From contig JAEUVK010000001.1 of NCBI GenBank assembly GCA_016787135.1, positions 1-45,353 of the forward strand: a stretch of DNA of 45,353 nucleotides, written 5' to 3'. The first letter of the stretch is position 1. Each line of letters starts with the position of its first letter. Made by a program: the position numbers and the translations under genes. Source of the stretch: Chitinophagaceae bacterium. GTDB lineage: Bacteria > Bacteroidota > Bacteroidia > Chitinophagales > Chitinophagaceae. Below the pieces are notes generated by a model. The model saw only the letters and a program-made list of their open reading frames with translations, ran no database searches and had not been told where the DNA came from. Below are positions 33,501 through 41,012 of the stretch, one piece after another.

Positions 33501-34028
33501 ATGAAAAAGACGATCCTTTTGAACTGTATCCTTTTCTTTGCCTGTATATGCAGCTACTCATTGGAGAGCAATGCTGCCGGGCCATCCGAAACAGGCGGGC
33601 CTTCGGGCATCTCCACCTTGGTCATTAACGCCAATGTAACGGTGGTACTGACGGACTATGATAATGCAGAACTGGAAATATCCGGCCGCAGCTCCTTTGC
33701 CGATCTTGTGACGTTCACCAGGTCAGGAGATACGCTGGTGATCGGATCATCAAAAAACAAAGACCTGAAAGAAGCAGGTGTCATCTACGTACCTGCCTCA
33801 CGGCTCCGGAATATCCGCATCAACAGTGCGGCATCTGTCAGGTCACTGCAGGCGCTGCAGGTCCCGAGGCTCAATGTGGTGGTCAACGGTCCTTGTAGTT
33901 TTGTGATTGCCAATATCGGCGAACTGAATGTGACCGGATCAAACGATTATTCAGTCGAGCATACTACTGAAATGCGCCAGGCACCGCTGGGTTTATACAG
34001 GAACGAAGCCAGGCAAAAAGTATTCTGA
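33501..34028 (+). CDS. DUF2807-like (GIN domain) exported protein
   Basis: 175 aa. Residues 1-24 form a signal peptide. The rest is beta-strand rich: ISTLVINANVTVVLTDYDNAELEISG, DTLVIGSSKN and LRNIRINSAASVRSLQAL. It is like the head GIN domain of putative auto-transporter adhesins common in Bacteroidetes, which fold as right-handed beta helices. It is shorter than typical family members (more than 200 aa), mainly at the C-terminus. Function of the family is not established; cell-surface location is inferred. It is the last gene before the strong terminator at 34270. Confidence 0.7.
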   Translation: MKKTILLNCILFFACICSYSLESNAAGPSETGGPSGISTLVINANVTVVLTDYDNAELEISGRSSFADLVTFTRSGDTLVIGSSKNKDLKEAGVIYVPASRLRNIRINSAASVRSLQALQVPRLNVVVNGPCSFVIANIGELNVTGSNDYSVEHTTEMRQAPLGLYRNEARQKVF

Positions 34029-34375
34029 ACACCGGATACAATAGCGGGAAATAGTTAATACAAGATATACTATCCGTGAAAGACCACTGCTCAGCGGTAT
34101 GAAGTACTCCTGCATTGGACAGCTAACATATTTGGACGGATGCAGATACCAGTGATTCCCGGATACCGGCAGAAAAAGACATACATGTGAGAACATTTTC
34201 AGAACAAGCAGCGTGAGAACGATCCATTACATCATTGTCTCCCTGCCGGAACGGGAAAACAATTCATTCGGTGCTGAACAACACATTGTTCAGCACCTTT
34301 TATTTTATCAGCCATAACAGTAACAAAGCAGGCTGCATTACCGGTGCAATTATGTTCCCGGCTGAAAATGTATGA
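34029..34375. other. 347-bp convergent intergenic region
   Basis: It lies between the plus-strand DUF2807-like gene and the minus-strand DUF1223 gene. The only clear element is the terminator at 34270-34308. The 240 bp before it hold no convincing ORF. A long 3' leader or a small RNA ending at the terminator is possible but has no direct support. Confidence 0.6.
34270..34308 (+). terminator. strong Rho-independent terminator
   Basis: A perfect 12-bp stem (GGTGCTGAACAA at 34270-34281, TTGTTCAGCACC at 34286-34297) has a CACA loop and is followed on the plus strand by TTTTATTTTAT. No T-run follows on the minus strand. It ends the plus-strand transcript from 31097. Confidence 0.9.
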
Positions 34376-35137
34376 TCAGAACGAAATAGCTGAGACTCCT
34401 TTGATCGTCAGGTCTTTTTTATCCTGTAGAAAAGCGATCAATTGCATATCCTTTACAGTCAGTCCGGATGGAATTTTGAACCCGGCAGTTATTGTTTCAT
34501 TATTTCCGGCGGTAAAACTTTTCAACTCTCTTACAACATTTATATGTTCCAGTTTTCTTCCGCCATTCTCACCTCTTTTGACATTTGTTATCGCTTTCTT
34601 CTGAACCAGCGCAATATTCAGCAGCAAACCCGGATCTTTGCCGGCTCTGCATGAAACACTGATATGCTCATCATTCATACCTGTTGTTTCGATAGAAATA
34701 ACAAGACCGGCTGGAGCACTTATTCCATCCTGTATAGCCATCCTGAGCAGGTGTTCTTTTGAACCCACAAATTCATTCCTGCCATTCACCACTACCTGCG
34801 GAGTATAAATACTTTCGAGGCCAAATATCTCTGCATACCTTCTTTGTCTTTCTGTAAATTCTGCTTTACTGAAAGGATCGTTCCAGCCGATATAGTTCCA
34901 GTAATCCACGTGATAACCGAGAAAATAAACATTGCCGGAAAATTCTTTGGCCATCTTCGCCATCACTTCATCCGCGGGCGGACAACTGGAACAACCCTCT
35001 GAAGTAAACAATTCCACTACGGCAAAACCTTCATTAATCTTTGCAGCATCCATCCTTGTACTATCCGTATGAAAAGAAAAAGACAGGCAGGCAAAAATTA
35101 CAACAGCGACAAATGACAAGGTAATAACAGGCTTCAT
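34376..35137 (-). CDS. DUF1223 thioredoxin-like exported protein
   Basis: 253 aa from the ATG at 35137, which gives a clean signal sequence and avoids overlap with the upstream gene (the frame opens at 35170). The segment VVIFACLSFS may be a lipobox (Cys17). DUF1223 starts with VVELFTSEGCSSCPPADEVM; Cys49 and Cys52 form a CxxC. YHVDYWNYIGW and FGLESIYTPQVVVNGRNEFVG are family landmarks. The domain is a thioredoxin-fold relative of unknown substrate, probably a periplasmic thiol protein. It is the last gene of the eight-gene minus-strand unit. Confidence 0.85.
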   Translation of the reverse strand: MKPVITLSFVAVVIFACLSFSFHTDSTRMDAAKINEGFAVVELFTSEGCSSCPPADEVMAKMAKEFSGNVYFLGYHVDYWNYIGWNDPFSKAEFTERQRRYAEIFGLESIYTPQVVVNGRNEFVGSKEHLLRMAIQDGISAPAGLVISIETTGMNDEHISVSCRAGKDPGLLLNIALVQKKAITNVKRGENGGRKLEHINVVRELKSFTAGNNETITAGFKIPSGLTVKDMQLIAFLQDKKDLTIKGVSAISF

Positions 35138-35144
35138 AATAAAT

Positions 35145-35813
35145 TTAAGGTTGACGAAACAACTTTGCATAGCGCACAGCAGCCGGTACCATCACGATCT
35201 TCCTGATGTGAAAAAAAGCTACAATACATAATACGAACCCGATGGCTATATTCACAACGAACTGGTATGACTGAAGCTCCTGCAAAAGATAATGACCCCC
35301 GGCAATGAAAAGGGAAAAGCCTGCTATGGTTCCGGTAGCAATGCCGGTAACATATATATTATACTGGCGGGATCGGGTTCCCAATATGTTCTTCTCTATC
35401 AGCACAGTGCTCCAGCCAAGCCAGAAAGGGATATGCAAGGGATTTACTGCGCTGATCAGGATACCGGTAACAAAAGGCGGCAATACAATGTCAGGTAATA
35501 TACCTGATGCATGCTGCACAGAATTGGCAGTGCCGAAACAGGCAATAGAAAAGACAACGAGTAACCCGGCTGTCATCCATTCCAGGATGCGAAAAAACAG
35601 CTGACTGCGGATCAGCCGGTTCATCCCTGATAAAGCGACCCGGACAATGATCACTTCTGCCAGCATAGAACCGATAGCATATATCATTGCCTGTCCTGTA
35701 CCCTGCCTGGAAGAAATCTGTGTCGCCACTATATTCATCACTCCGGGTGGTAATGAACCGAGGAAACTGATGAGCATCCCCCAATAAAATAATTGAACGG
35801 ATCGTTGCTTCAT
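35145..35813 (-). CDS. LysE-type translocator family membrane protein
   Basis: 222 aa with about six hydrophobic segments. The first one carries SFLGSLPPGVMNIVATQISSRQG, the LysE/RhtB-family motif. AVNPLHIPFWLGWS in the middle and IAIGFVLCIVAFFHIRK at the end fit the fold. Relatives export amino acids or, in other branches, metal ions. Substrate unknown. Start codon directly follows the stop of the ATP-grasp gene, so the two are translationally linked. Confidence 0.8.
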   Translation of the reverse strand: MKQRSVQLFYWGMLISFLGSLPPGVMNIVATQISSRQGTGQAMIYAIGSMLAEVIIVRVALSGMNRLIRSQLFFRILEWMTAGLLVVFSIACFGTANSVQHASGILPDIVLPPFVTGILISAVNPLHIPFWLGWSTVLIEKNILGTRSRQYNIYVTGIATGTIAGFSLFIAGGHYLLQELQSYQFVVNIAIGFVLCIVAFFHIRKIVMVPAAVRYAKLFRQP

Positions 35814-36884
35814 TTATGCCCTCTTTTCTGTATTATCAGAGATCATTTTTACGTACTGCTTATTTTCTTTCAGCATATTCAGTCCGGACCTGGTATCCAT
35901 ATAGGGCTGTTTTGTCCTGAGATGGTTGATACGGCTGATCTTCCATAGTATCTTCCAGTGGCGGGTGATCTCTTTCCAGGCGAAAAAGATGGAATGCGTC
36001 GGATCGTACATATGAGTAGGCTCACTGCCCGCCCCATTCAGTTCAATGATGGAAAAATTCTTCCCTTCCCTTAACTCCTCCCAGGTGTTATACCGGACAT
36101 CCATTCTTCCATAGTAAAATCCTTTTACCTGCCGGCATACATTATCTATTACATGAACGAGTTCTTCATCTACCAGGTCACTGGCATCCACGAATTTGGC
36201 GCCGCGTACATGATTGCCGTACGGGACCATGATAAACTTTTCCCCTTCCGGTAAGATCCTTCCCAGCCGGGCCCCATATGTTTTTCTCAGTACTGGTAAT
36301 TGGAGAATATATCTTTTATCCTTCATCAGCAGTCCTTCAACATCCGACACCCCATCGCCTGTCACTGTTAAAAATTCTTTACTTACTATACCTGAGATAT
36401 ATCCTTTTTCTTCATGAGGATAACGATAATAAAAAATGCCTGCTTCATTTTCAAACGGAACAAACGCCTGCACCAGGAAATCAACTTTCGAGTGCAACAC
36501 ATATTCGATCAACTCAGTTTCATTATCCAGCTTTTTGACCGCCTTCCCCTGCATACCAATATCAGGTTTACCCACCAGCGGATAACTGAGGTGATTCCTG
36601 TGAATGGCATTGACCACTGCTGCTGGCCTGGTGCCTGCTGTAAAGAACAGCGTTTCCGGATAGCTGCCATCAGGCAACAGGTCATAAATAGCTTTTTTGG
36701 ATTCCATCAGGAAACCACCATTCTTAATAGAAGGATTGGAAGTATTGAAGAAGAAGAAAGATCTTGACCGGATACAAAGCCATAGCCAGTAAAAATAGAC
36801 CGGGCCATATACTGCGTGAAAAGGCCAGTACTCCCAGTTGAATAACTTTATGAAAAAAGGATGATATTTTATTTTGCGGATCAT
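35814..36884 (-). CDS. ATP-grasp protein, D-Ala-D-Ala ligase-like
   Basis: 356 aa. The first 60 residues are very rich in aromatic residues (YGPVYFYWLWLCIRSRSFFFF) and may be membrane-associated. The ATP-grasp core follows: YPLVGKPDIGMQGKAVKKL (about 102-120), FLVQAFVPFENEAGIFYYRYP, RGAKFVDAS and the metal-binding end SIIELNGAGSEPTHMYDP. It should ligate a carboxylate to an amine or thiol using ATP. The substrate is unknown. It overlaps the NRDE gene by 4 bp (ATGA) and abuts the LysE-type exporter. A small-molecule product that is then exported is a reasonable but untested idea. Confidence 0.77.
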   Translation of the reverse strand: MIRKIKYHPFFIKLFNWEYWPFHAVYGPVYFYWLWLCIRSRSFFFFNTSNPSIKNGGFLMESKKAIYDLLPDGSYPETLFFTAGTRPAAVVNAIHRNHLSYPLVGKPDIGMQGKAVKKLDNETELIEYVLHSKVDFLVQAFVPFENEAGIFYYRYPHEEKGYISGIVSKEFLTVTGDGVSDVEGLLMKDKRYILQLPVLRKTYGARLGRILPEGEKFIMVPYGNHVRGAKFVDASDLVDEELVHVIDNVCRQVKGFYYGRMDVRYNTWEELREGKNFSIIELNGAGSEPTHMYDPTHSIFFAWKEITRHWKILWKISRINHLRTKQPYMDTRSGLNMLKENKQYVKMISDNTEKRA

Positions 36885-37609
36885 AACAATTCCGGAGCAT
36901 TAAGTAATCCTGTTTTTATTTCATATACTTTGTCCTCTTTCAGATCTATGTATTTCATTACAGCCCTGTCTTCGTTCAGCAGGATACCGGTAATGCTGAC
37001 CGTTGAATAGATATTATCTCTTTTCATCTGCAGGTCATTACTTATATCACCATCGCCGCTGAACCGGTGAAAGTGAAGGATATCCTGTTGTGTGGGTTGC
37101 GGGTGGTTGTTCAGGAACGAGGCAAACCATTGTTCTCTTTTTTTAATGACCAATCCATCATATAATGTGGCCGACGACCATATATGAGGGCGGCTAACAG
37201 GTAACTGTTTGCAATAACGCTCATTTCCATCCCACCGGAACTCATACAGGCATCCCTTTTCAAAAAGTACCAGTGTGAAGGGCTCTATCTCCGACAGATC
37301 AGTCTTTGAAAATGACCAGGAGGGACGTTCAGTTGCGAATACATCCAGGAATATTTGTCCCCTGCTTTTACGATACGGGGGCTCCGGCATATGACATAAG
37401 AAAGCTCCGTTCAGCAAAACGGCTGCATCGCCATTCTCCTTCATAGCGATCCAGGTACCGCCTGCCGCCGCATCTTTGGGAAATACCAGGTGACTGCCAT
37501 TGTGGTCATATATGGTCGGCGCCAGCGCTCTTCCCCGGCTGTTCTTTTCATCCCGGTTGGAAGTGATGAAAACATTTCCTCTCGCCGGTATAAAACTTAC
37601 TGTGCACAT
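36881..37609 (-). CDS. NRDE/TANGO2-family protein
   Basis: 242 aa. The N-terminus MCTVSFIPARGNVFITSNRDE has Cys2 and the NRDE signature (18-21) of the family related to eukaryotic TANGO2. Cys2 would become the N-terminal residue after methionine removal, as in Ntn hydrolases. AAGGTWIAMKENGDAAVLLNG and the later ISNDLQMKRDNIYSTVSI are conserved-looking stretches. The eukaryotic relative has been linked to heme or lipid handling; a bacterial role is not settled. The gene overlaps both neighbours (13 bp with the DinB-like, 4 bp with the ATP-grasp gene). Confidence 0.87.
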   Translation of the reverse strand: MCTVSFIPARGNVFITSNRDEKNSRGRALAPTIYDHNGSHLVFPKDAAAGGTWIAMKENGDAAVLLNGAFLCHMPEPPYRKSRGQIFLDVFATERPSWSFSKTDLSEIEPFTLVLFEKGCLYEFRWDGNERYCKQLPVSRPHIWSSATLYDGLVIKKREQWFASFLNNHPQPTQQDILHFHRFSGDGDISNDLQMKRDNIYSTVSITGILLNEDRAVMKYIDLKEDKVYEIKTGLLNAPELL

Positions 37610-38097
37610 TGCTGCCGGTATTTAATAGTGGAATAGGCTACTCCGAATTCAGATGGCAACACAAGAGTTGATACTTCATGGATACCCACCCGTATCAGCG
37701 CCATGTGATGTATAGTATGCTCCAGGTTATAAGCGATCTCCCGGTAATAATTACTGGGTATACGGATCGCTCCGGCAGTGTCTTCATAGTCTTCTGCTTC
37801 GAGCACCATTTCTTTATTAGGCCTGTCCAATTGATGATAAATATCTTTCAGCAAGGATGCCGCCAGGTTCCTGTCAGTTTCGATACGGTAATCCCTTTTT
37901 CTCTTCTCGTAATTCACCACCCCTGCATCATACCCGTTCTCCAGGCATTGGAACAATTCAATGATATGACGGACGTGCTGGCCGATAGTAGCCTTAAAAA
38001 GGATTGCACTTGGCCGGCAGTATTCTGCATCTGACAACTGGCCGAGTGAATCACTTAATTGGACAAATACATTTTGAATGGGGTGTTTGAGCAGCAT
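37597..38097 (-). CDS. DinB-like four-helix metalloprotein
   Basis: 166 aa, cytoplasmic. It has the DinB/YfiT bundle pattern with a first metal histidine in TIGQHVRHIIELF and further histidines in YNLEHTIHHMALIRVG. The family binds a divalent metal; some members are thiol transferases, for example bacillithiol or mycothiol S-transferases. The role here is unknown. It sits 18 bp after the DM13 gene and overlaps the NRDE gene by 13 bp. Confidence 0.82.
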   Translation of the reverse strand: MLLKHPIQNVFVQLSDSLGQLSDAEYCRPSAILFKATIGQHVRHIIELFQCLENGYDAGVVNYEKRKRDYRIETDRNLAASLLKDIYHQLDRPNKEMVLEAEDYEDTAGAIRIPSNYYREIAYNLEHTIHHMALIRVGIHEVSTLVLPSEFGVAYSTIKYRQQCAQ

Positions 38098-38115
38098 AAA
38101 AAGGTTTTGTTGGGT

Positions 38116-38538
38116 TTAACGCAGTTCGGCACTGCCAAAAAGATGGTTATATTGTTTGCAATGGATCAGCGCATATTTATACAGGGTAAAGTCCGGTGCA
38201 CCGGGAATATCATACAACTGGTTGCCGGCAACTGACTGCAACCTTCCAAGATCAATAAAAGTGGCAGGCAATACTTCTTTCGAAAGATAGACATGCAGGT
38301 CGGGGCCATTGGATATGGAAACAGCTTCCAAAGCCAGTTTGTACTGTGTGCCCTGCACGTAGATCCTGGCCGTTCCGCTGACGCTGCCATAAGGTCCGTT
38401 CACGAACATTCCCGAATACCGGCTCATCGCCATAGTAGTATCTGCTGTATTATCCAGCGGAGTGGTGGGAGTATTCTCTTTCACACAGGATGCAAAAAAT
38501 AACATCAGTAAGATCACGGAAAAAAAAGGAGCTCTCAT
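38116..38538 (-). CDS. DM13-domain lipoprotein
   Basis: 140 aa. The leader MRAPFFSVILLMLFFASCVKEN ends in a likely lipobox cysteine (Cys18), so it should be a periplasm-facing lipoprotein. DM13 covers about 40-138: GTARIYVQGTQYKLALEAV, GPDLHVYLSKE, FIDLGRLQSVAGNQLYDIP and IHCKQYNHLFGSAEL with the conserved cysteine. DM13 has been proposed as an electron-transfer domain. It lies between DoxX and DinB-like genes with gaps of 14 and 18 bp. Confidence 0.85.
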   Translation of the reverse strand: MRAPFFSVILLMLFFASCVKENTPTTPLDNTADTTMAMSRYSGMFVNGPYGSVSGTARIYVQGTQYKLALEAVSISNGPDLHVYLSKEVLPATFIDLGRLQSVAGNQLYDIPGAPDFTLYKYALIHCKQYNHLFGSAELR

Positions 38539-38552
38539 GATTGATCAGTTGT

Positions 38553-38951
38553 TTATATAAGTTTTTTAATGAACACTGTCATCTCATTCCTGTAAACAAA
38601 AAGCAGGACGCCGGATGAAATAAGAACCAATAATGCGTAAATGAAAAGTTGTCCCCCATCTCCTCTCACAGCTATGCCCAGTCTGGTAAGGTGAAAGAAG
38701 ATAGCGCCTCCCATCAGGCCGATCGCCAGCAAAGCGCCAAAATGAGTGGTCTTCGGGAAAAGTATCAGCAGGGAAGCGATCAGTTCCAATACACCTGTGC
38801 CGATGCGGCCCCAGGGCTCCATTCCCAATGCAGAAAATATATATACGGATTCTTCGGCAGCAGAGAACTTAAACAAAAGTGTCTGCAGCATGATCACAGC
38901 GGCGAGTATTCTCAGCGCCCAGAGACCGATGGTAGTAAAAGAAAGTGTCAT
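38553..38951 (-). CDS. DoxX-family membrane protein
   Basis: 132 aa, four hydrophobic segments (LWALRILAAVIMLQTLLFKF, GVLELIASLLILFP, GALLAIGLMGGAIFFHL and LFIYALLVLISSGVLLFVY), the usual DoxX size. Related proteins take part in thiosulfate:quinone oxidation or oxidative-stress complexes, but many are uncharacterised. It lies 24 bp after the YHS gene and 14 bp before the DM13 gene. Confidence 0.87.
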   Translation of the reverse strand: MTLSFTTIGLWALRILAAVIMLQTLLFKFSAAEESVYIFSALGMEPWGRIGTGVLELIASLLILFPKTTHFGALLAIGLMGGAIFFHLTRLGIAVRGDGGQLFIYALLVLISSGVLLFVYRNEMTVFIKKLI

Positions 38952-38975
38952 GGTTTTTTAATAAACGTAAAATGA

Positions 38976-39443
38976 TCAATGAAAGATTTTTTTCCAGTTG
39001 ACATCCGCTTTTGCCTTCAGGTTAGGCTCATCCTTGTTCCAGCTCTTTAGTGTATTGTTCAAAAAACTATTGTAAAAGAGATACAGCTTCCCGTTCACGA
39101 TCTTGAATGTCCCGGGATCAATGCTTACTTTCTCTCCCTTGGCGCCCATGGCATAAGCACACCATCCGCCATACTCCGGCTCATACTTGTCCGGGTTCCT
39201 TTTGAACTCTTCTTTATTCTCCTCCGAAGAGAAATAATAATAAACGCCCCGGTGATTCACGATCAATCCCTTTTTTCCTTTTATTGCCTTATTGGATCTG
39301 AAGTAAGCTACCGGGTCATACCCGCTGATAGCAACCCCTTCATCCAGGTTAAATTCTTTTGTCCTTATCGATGCATCTTGTGTCCATGCTGAAAAAGAAA
39401 GAAGACTCAGCACGATCATCAGTAAAAAATTTATTGCTCGCAT
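38976..39443 (-). CDS. YHS-domain exported protein
   Basis: 155 aa. The signal peptide ends near WTQ (22). The YHS domain follows: VAISGYDPVAYFRSNKAIKG, YYYFSSEENKEEFKRNPDKYEPEYGGWCAYAMG. The Cys in GGWCAYAMG is the conserved one. YHS domains accompany metal-handling or redox proteins. It is the first gene of the eight-gene unit. A -7 box and a Crp-type palindrome lie directly upstream. Confidence 0.87.
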   Translation of the reverse strand: MRAINFLLMIVLSLLSFSAWTQDASIRTKEFNLDEGVAISGYDPVAYFRSNKAIKGKKGLIVNHRGVYYYFSSEENKEEFKRNPDKYEPEYGGWCAYAMGAKGEKVSIDPGTFKIVNGKLYLFYNSFLNNTLKSWNKDEPNLKAKADVNWKKIFH

Positions 39444-39466
39444 AGTTTCCTTTTTAATTACAGAAA

Positions 39467-39474
39467 CAAATGTA
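39467..39474 (-). promoter_or_regulatory. Bacteroidetes-type -7 box for the YHS unit
   Basis: Reading on the minus strand, TACATTTG matches TAnnTTTG exactly, 23 bp before the YHS start codon. The expected -33 TTTG is absent at the right distance; the Crp-like palindrome at 39496-39511 occupies that place, which is typical for an activator-dependent promoter. Confidence 0.55.
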
Positions 39475-39495
39475 GAAACTGATGCCGCCCCCGCC

Positions 39496-39511
39496 TGTCA
39501 GGCAAATGACA
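39496..39511. promoter_or_regulatory. Crp-spaced palindrome TGTCA-N6-TGACA, putative operator
   Basis: TGTCA (39496-39500) and TGACA (39507-39511) form a perfect inverted repeat with a 6-nt spacer, the geometry of Crp/Fnr sites. Its centre is about 40 bp upstream of the start point implied by the -7 box at 39467-39474, a class II activator position. A Crp/Fnr gene lies 0.6 kb away. Confidence 0.5.
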
Positions 39512-39663
39512 TGTAGGTCCGCTTTGTTTTTTTATTAACCAGTCTTCCTTTTTTGAAAGACCGGTACGGTCGTTCCCGTACTCCCAATATTTCAGGAAAC
39601 TCCCAAAATGATGGGAGAAAAAGGCCGGGCAACAAGGACGACAACCGGTTTATTGATTTTTTT

Positions 39664-39688
39664 GAAACCCTTTACCAGTAAGGGTTTC
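39664..39688. other. 9-bp hairpin upstream of the thioredoxin-like gene
   Basis: GAAACCCTT (39664-39672) and AAGGGTTTC (39680-39688) form a perfect stem with a 7-nt loop. It lies 73 bp before the chosen start at 39762. On the minus strand it is followed by a run of A then T residues. It may be a leader structure or operator; no further evidence. Confidence 0.4.
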
Positions 39689-39761
39689 AGGGCAAGTTGA
39701 AATGCCGGAAAATTTTCTGGCACGCCGGTTGGCTATACAGGAGTGCAAAATTGAAAAAAAC

Positions 39762-40094
39762 ATGAACCGGGTTTTATCCAAGAATGATTTTAAAAAAGAA
39801 GTGATCGACAGTATGACCTTATCCCTTGTACAATTCAGGATAGAATGGAGTGGCGCCTGCCAGATCATTTCTCCTATATATGAAGAATTGGCTTCTTCCT
39901 ACACAGGACAGGCCAGGTTCTTCACGGTGGATGTGGAAAAAGAAACAGGGATAGATAATGAATACGGGGTAATGGAACTGCCCACTATTCTTTTTTTCAA
40001 AAGAGGAGTAGTGATAGATCATATCACAGGCCTTACACCGAAAAACGTTATCATCAGCAAGATCGAAAATGCGCTGACATCAGAATTAATTTAA
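39762..40094 (+). CDS. thioredoxin-like protein with SGAC in place of CGPC
   Basis: 110 aa from ATG 39762, where the thioredoxin fold begins (MNRVLSKNDF); an ATG at 39702 would add 20 residues of no recognisable kind. The active site reads EWSGACQIISPIYEEL: the first cysteine is Ser30 and only Cys33 remains. The cis-proline loop MELPTILFF (Pro74) is intact. Such a protein cannot do ordinary dithiol exchange but may act as a monothiol or binding protein. It has no signal peptide. The Crp/Fnr gene follows after 33 bp on the same strand. Confidence 0.8.
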   Translation: MNRVLSKNDFKKEVIDSMTLSLVQFRIEWSGACQIISPIYEELASSYTGQARFFTVDVEKETGIDNEYGVMELPTILFFKRGVVIDHITGLTPKNVIISKIENALTSELI

Positions 40095-40127
40095 ACCTGC
40101 TTAATAAACTCTTTAAAACCTCAAACT

Positions 40128-40811
40128 ATGTCTGAAGAAATGAAATACTTCTATCTGAAGAACCACCCGGTGTTATCATCATTATCAGAATCAAAACTGA
40201 ACGAAGCTGTTTCGCATTGCAAGATCAGGACCGTGTACCGCGGCGAAATGATCAGCTATGGTGAAAGCGGTTTTACCCGGATTCATTTTCTCGTAAAAGG
40301 GAAAGTGAAAATAACCGATGCCGCCGGCAATACAGAAAATGAACTGATCAAGGACATTCTTACGGAGCCGGATATCTTTGGTGATCTTGGGCTGGAGGGC
40401 CGGCTTATCAATGATGAATGTGCTGAAGCCCTCACGGCAAACACCATTATCTGTTCCTTCCATGTCAGTGATTTCAGGAGAATACTGGAAGAGAACCCGT
40501 TCATGGCGCTCGGCTTTGCGAAAAAAGTGAACAGCAAACTGCAAAGGTTAGAGAACCGCCATGCTGACCTGGTATACCTGGATACAAAGGACAGGCTGAT
40601 CCGCTTCATCAAGAACTGGGCCCGCTCAGATGGTAACCGCGTCGGCGACAAGATCGTCCTGAATAATTACCTTACCCATAGCGATATCGCAGGATTCATT
40701 GCCACATCACGCCAGAGTGTGAACATGCTGCTGAATGAACTGAGAACATCAGGCATGCTTTGCTATAACCGTAAACATATTGAACTGAACAATCCTGTTG
40801 CGTGGAACTGA
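40128..40811 (+). CDS. Crp/Fnr-family transcriptional regulator
   Basis: 227 aa. The N-terminal cyclic-nucleotide-binding-like beta roll (about 15-125; GEMISYGESGFTRIHFLVKGKVKI) is followed by the dimerisation helix and a winged helix-turn-helix (about 180-215; LTHSDIAGFIATSRQSVNMLL). The FNR-type N-terminal cysteine cluster is missing, so it is not an oxygen-labile Fe-S sensor of that kind. It may bind the palindrome TGTCA-N6-TGACA upstream of the divergent YHS unit. The leader AAAACCTCAAACT resembles those of 32678 and 33501. Confidence 0.92.
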   Translation: MSEEMKYFYLKNHPVLSSLSESKLNEAVSHCKIRTVYRGEMISYGESGFTRIHFLVKGKVKITDAAGNTENELIKDILTEPDIFGDLGLEGRLINDECAEALTANTIICSFHVSDFRRILEENPFMALGFAKKVNSKLQRLENRHADLVYLDTKDRLIRFIKNWARSDGNRVGDKIVLNNYLTHSDIAGFIATSRQSVNMLLNELRTSGMLCYNRKHIELNNPVAWN

Positions 40812-41012
40812 TAACAAAATGTTACAGCTCGTTAATCTGCCGCTAATGTAAACGATACGACAGCAAAAACTTTCACGTCAATGTAGCTTTACCTCCGGAG
40901 ATCAGCAAGAGATTTTTTTGTGGTCGGTTTGGGTTTACAACGTACCCTTAGGGCAAACGGCCCTGTGAAAACAGAGGCCGTTACTACTGCCCGCACTATT
41001 AAATCAACAGGA

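Noticed and set aside
40920..41012. GTG-started N-terminal extension of the GH57 protein
   Set aside because: The added residues show no family similarity and the GH57 fold starts at the ATG at 41013.
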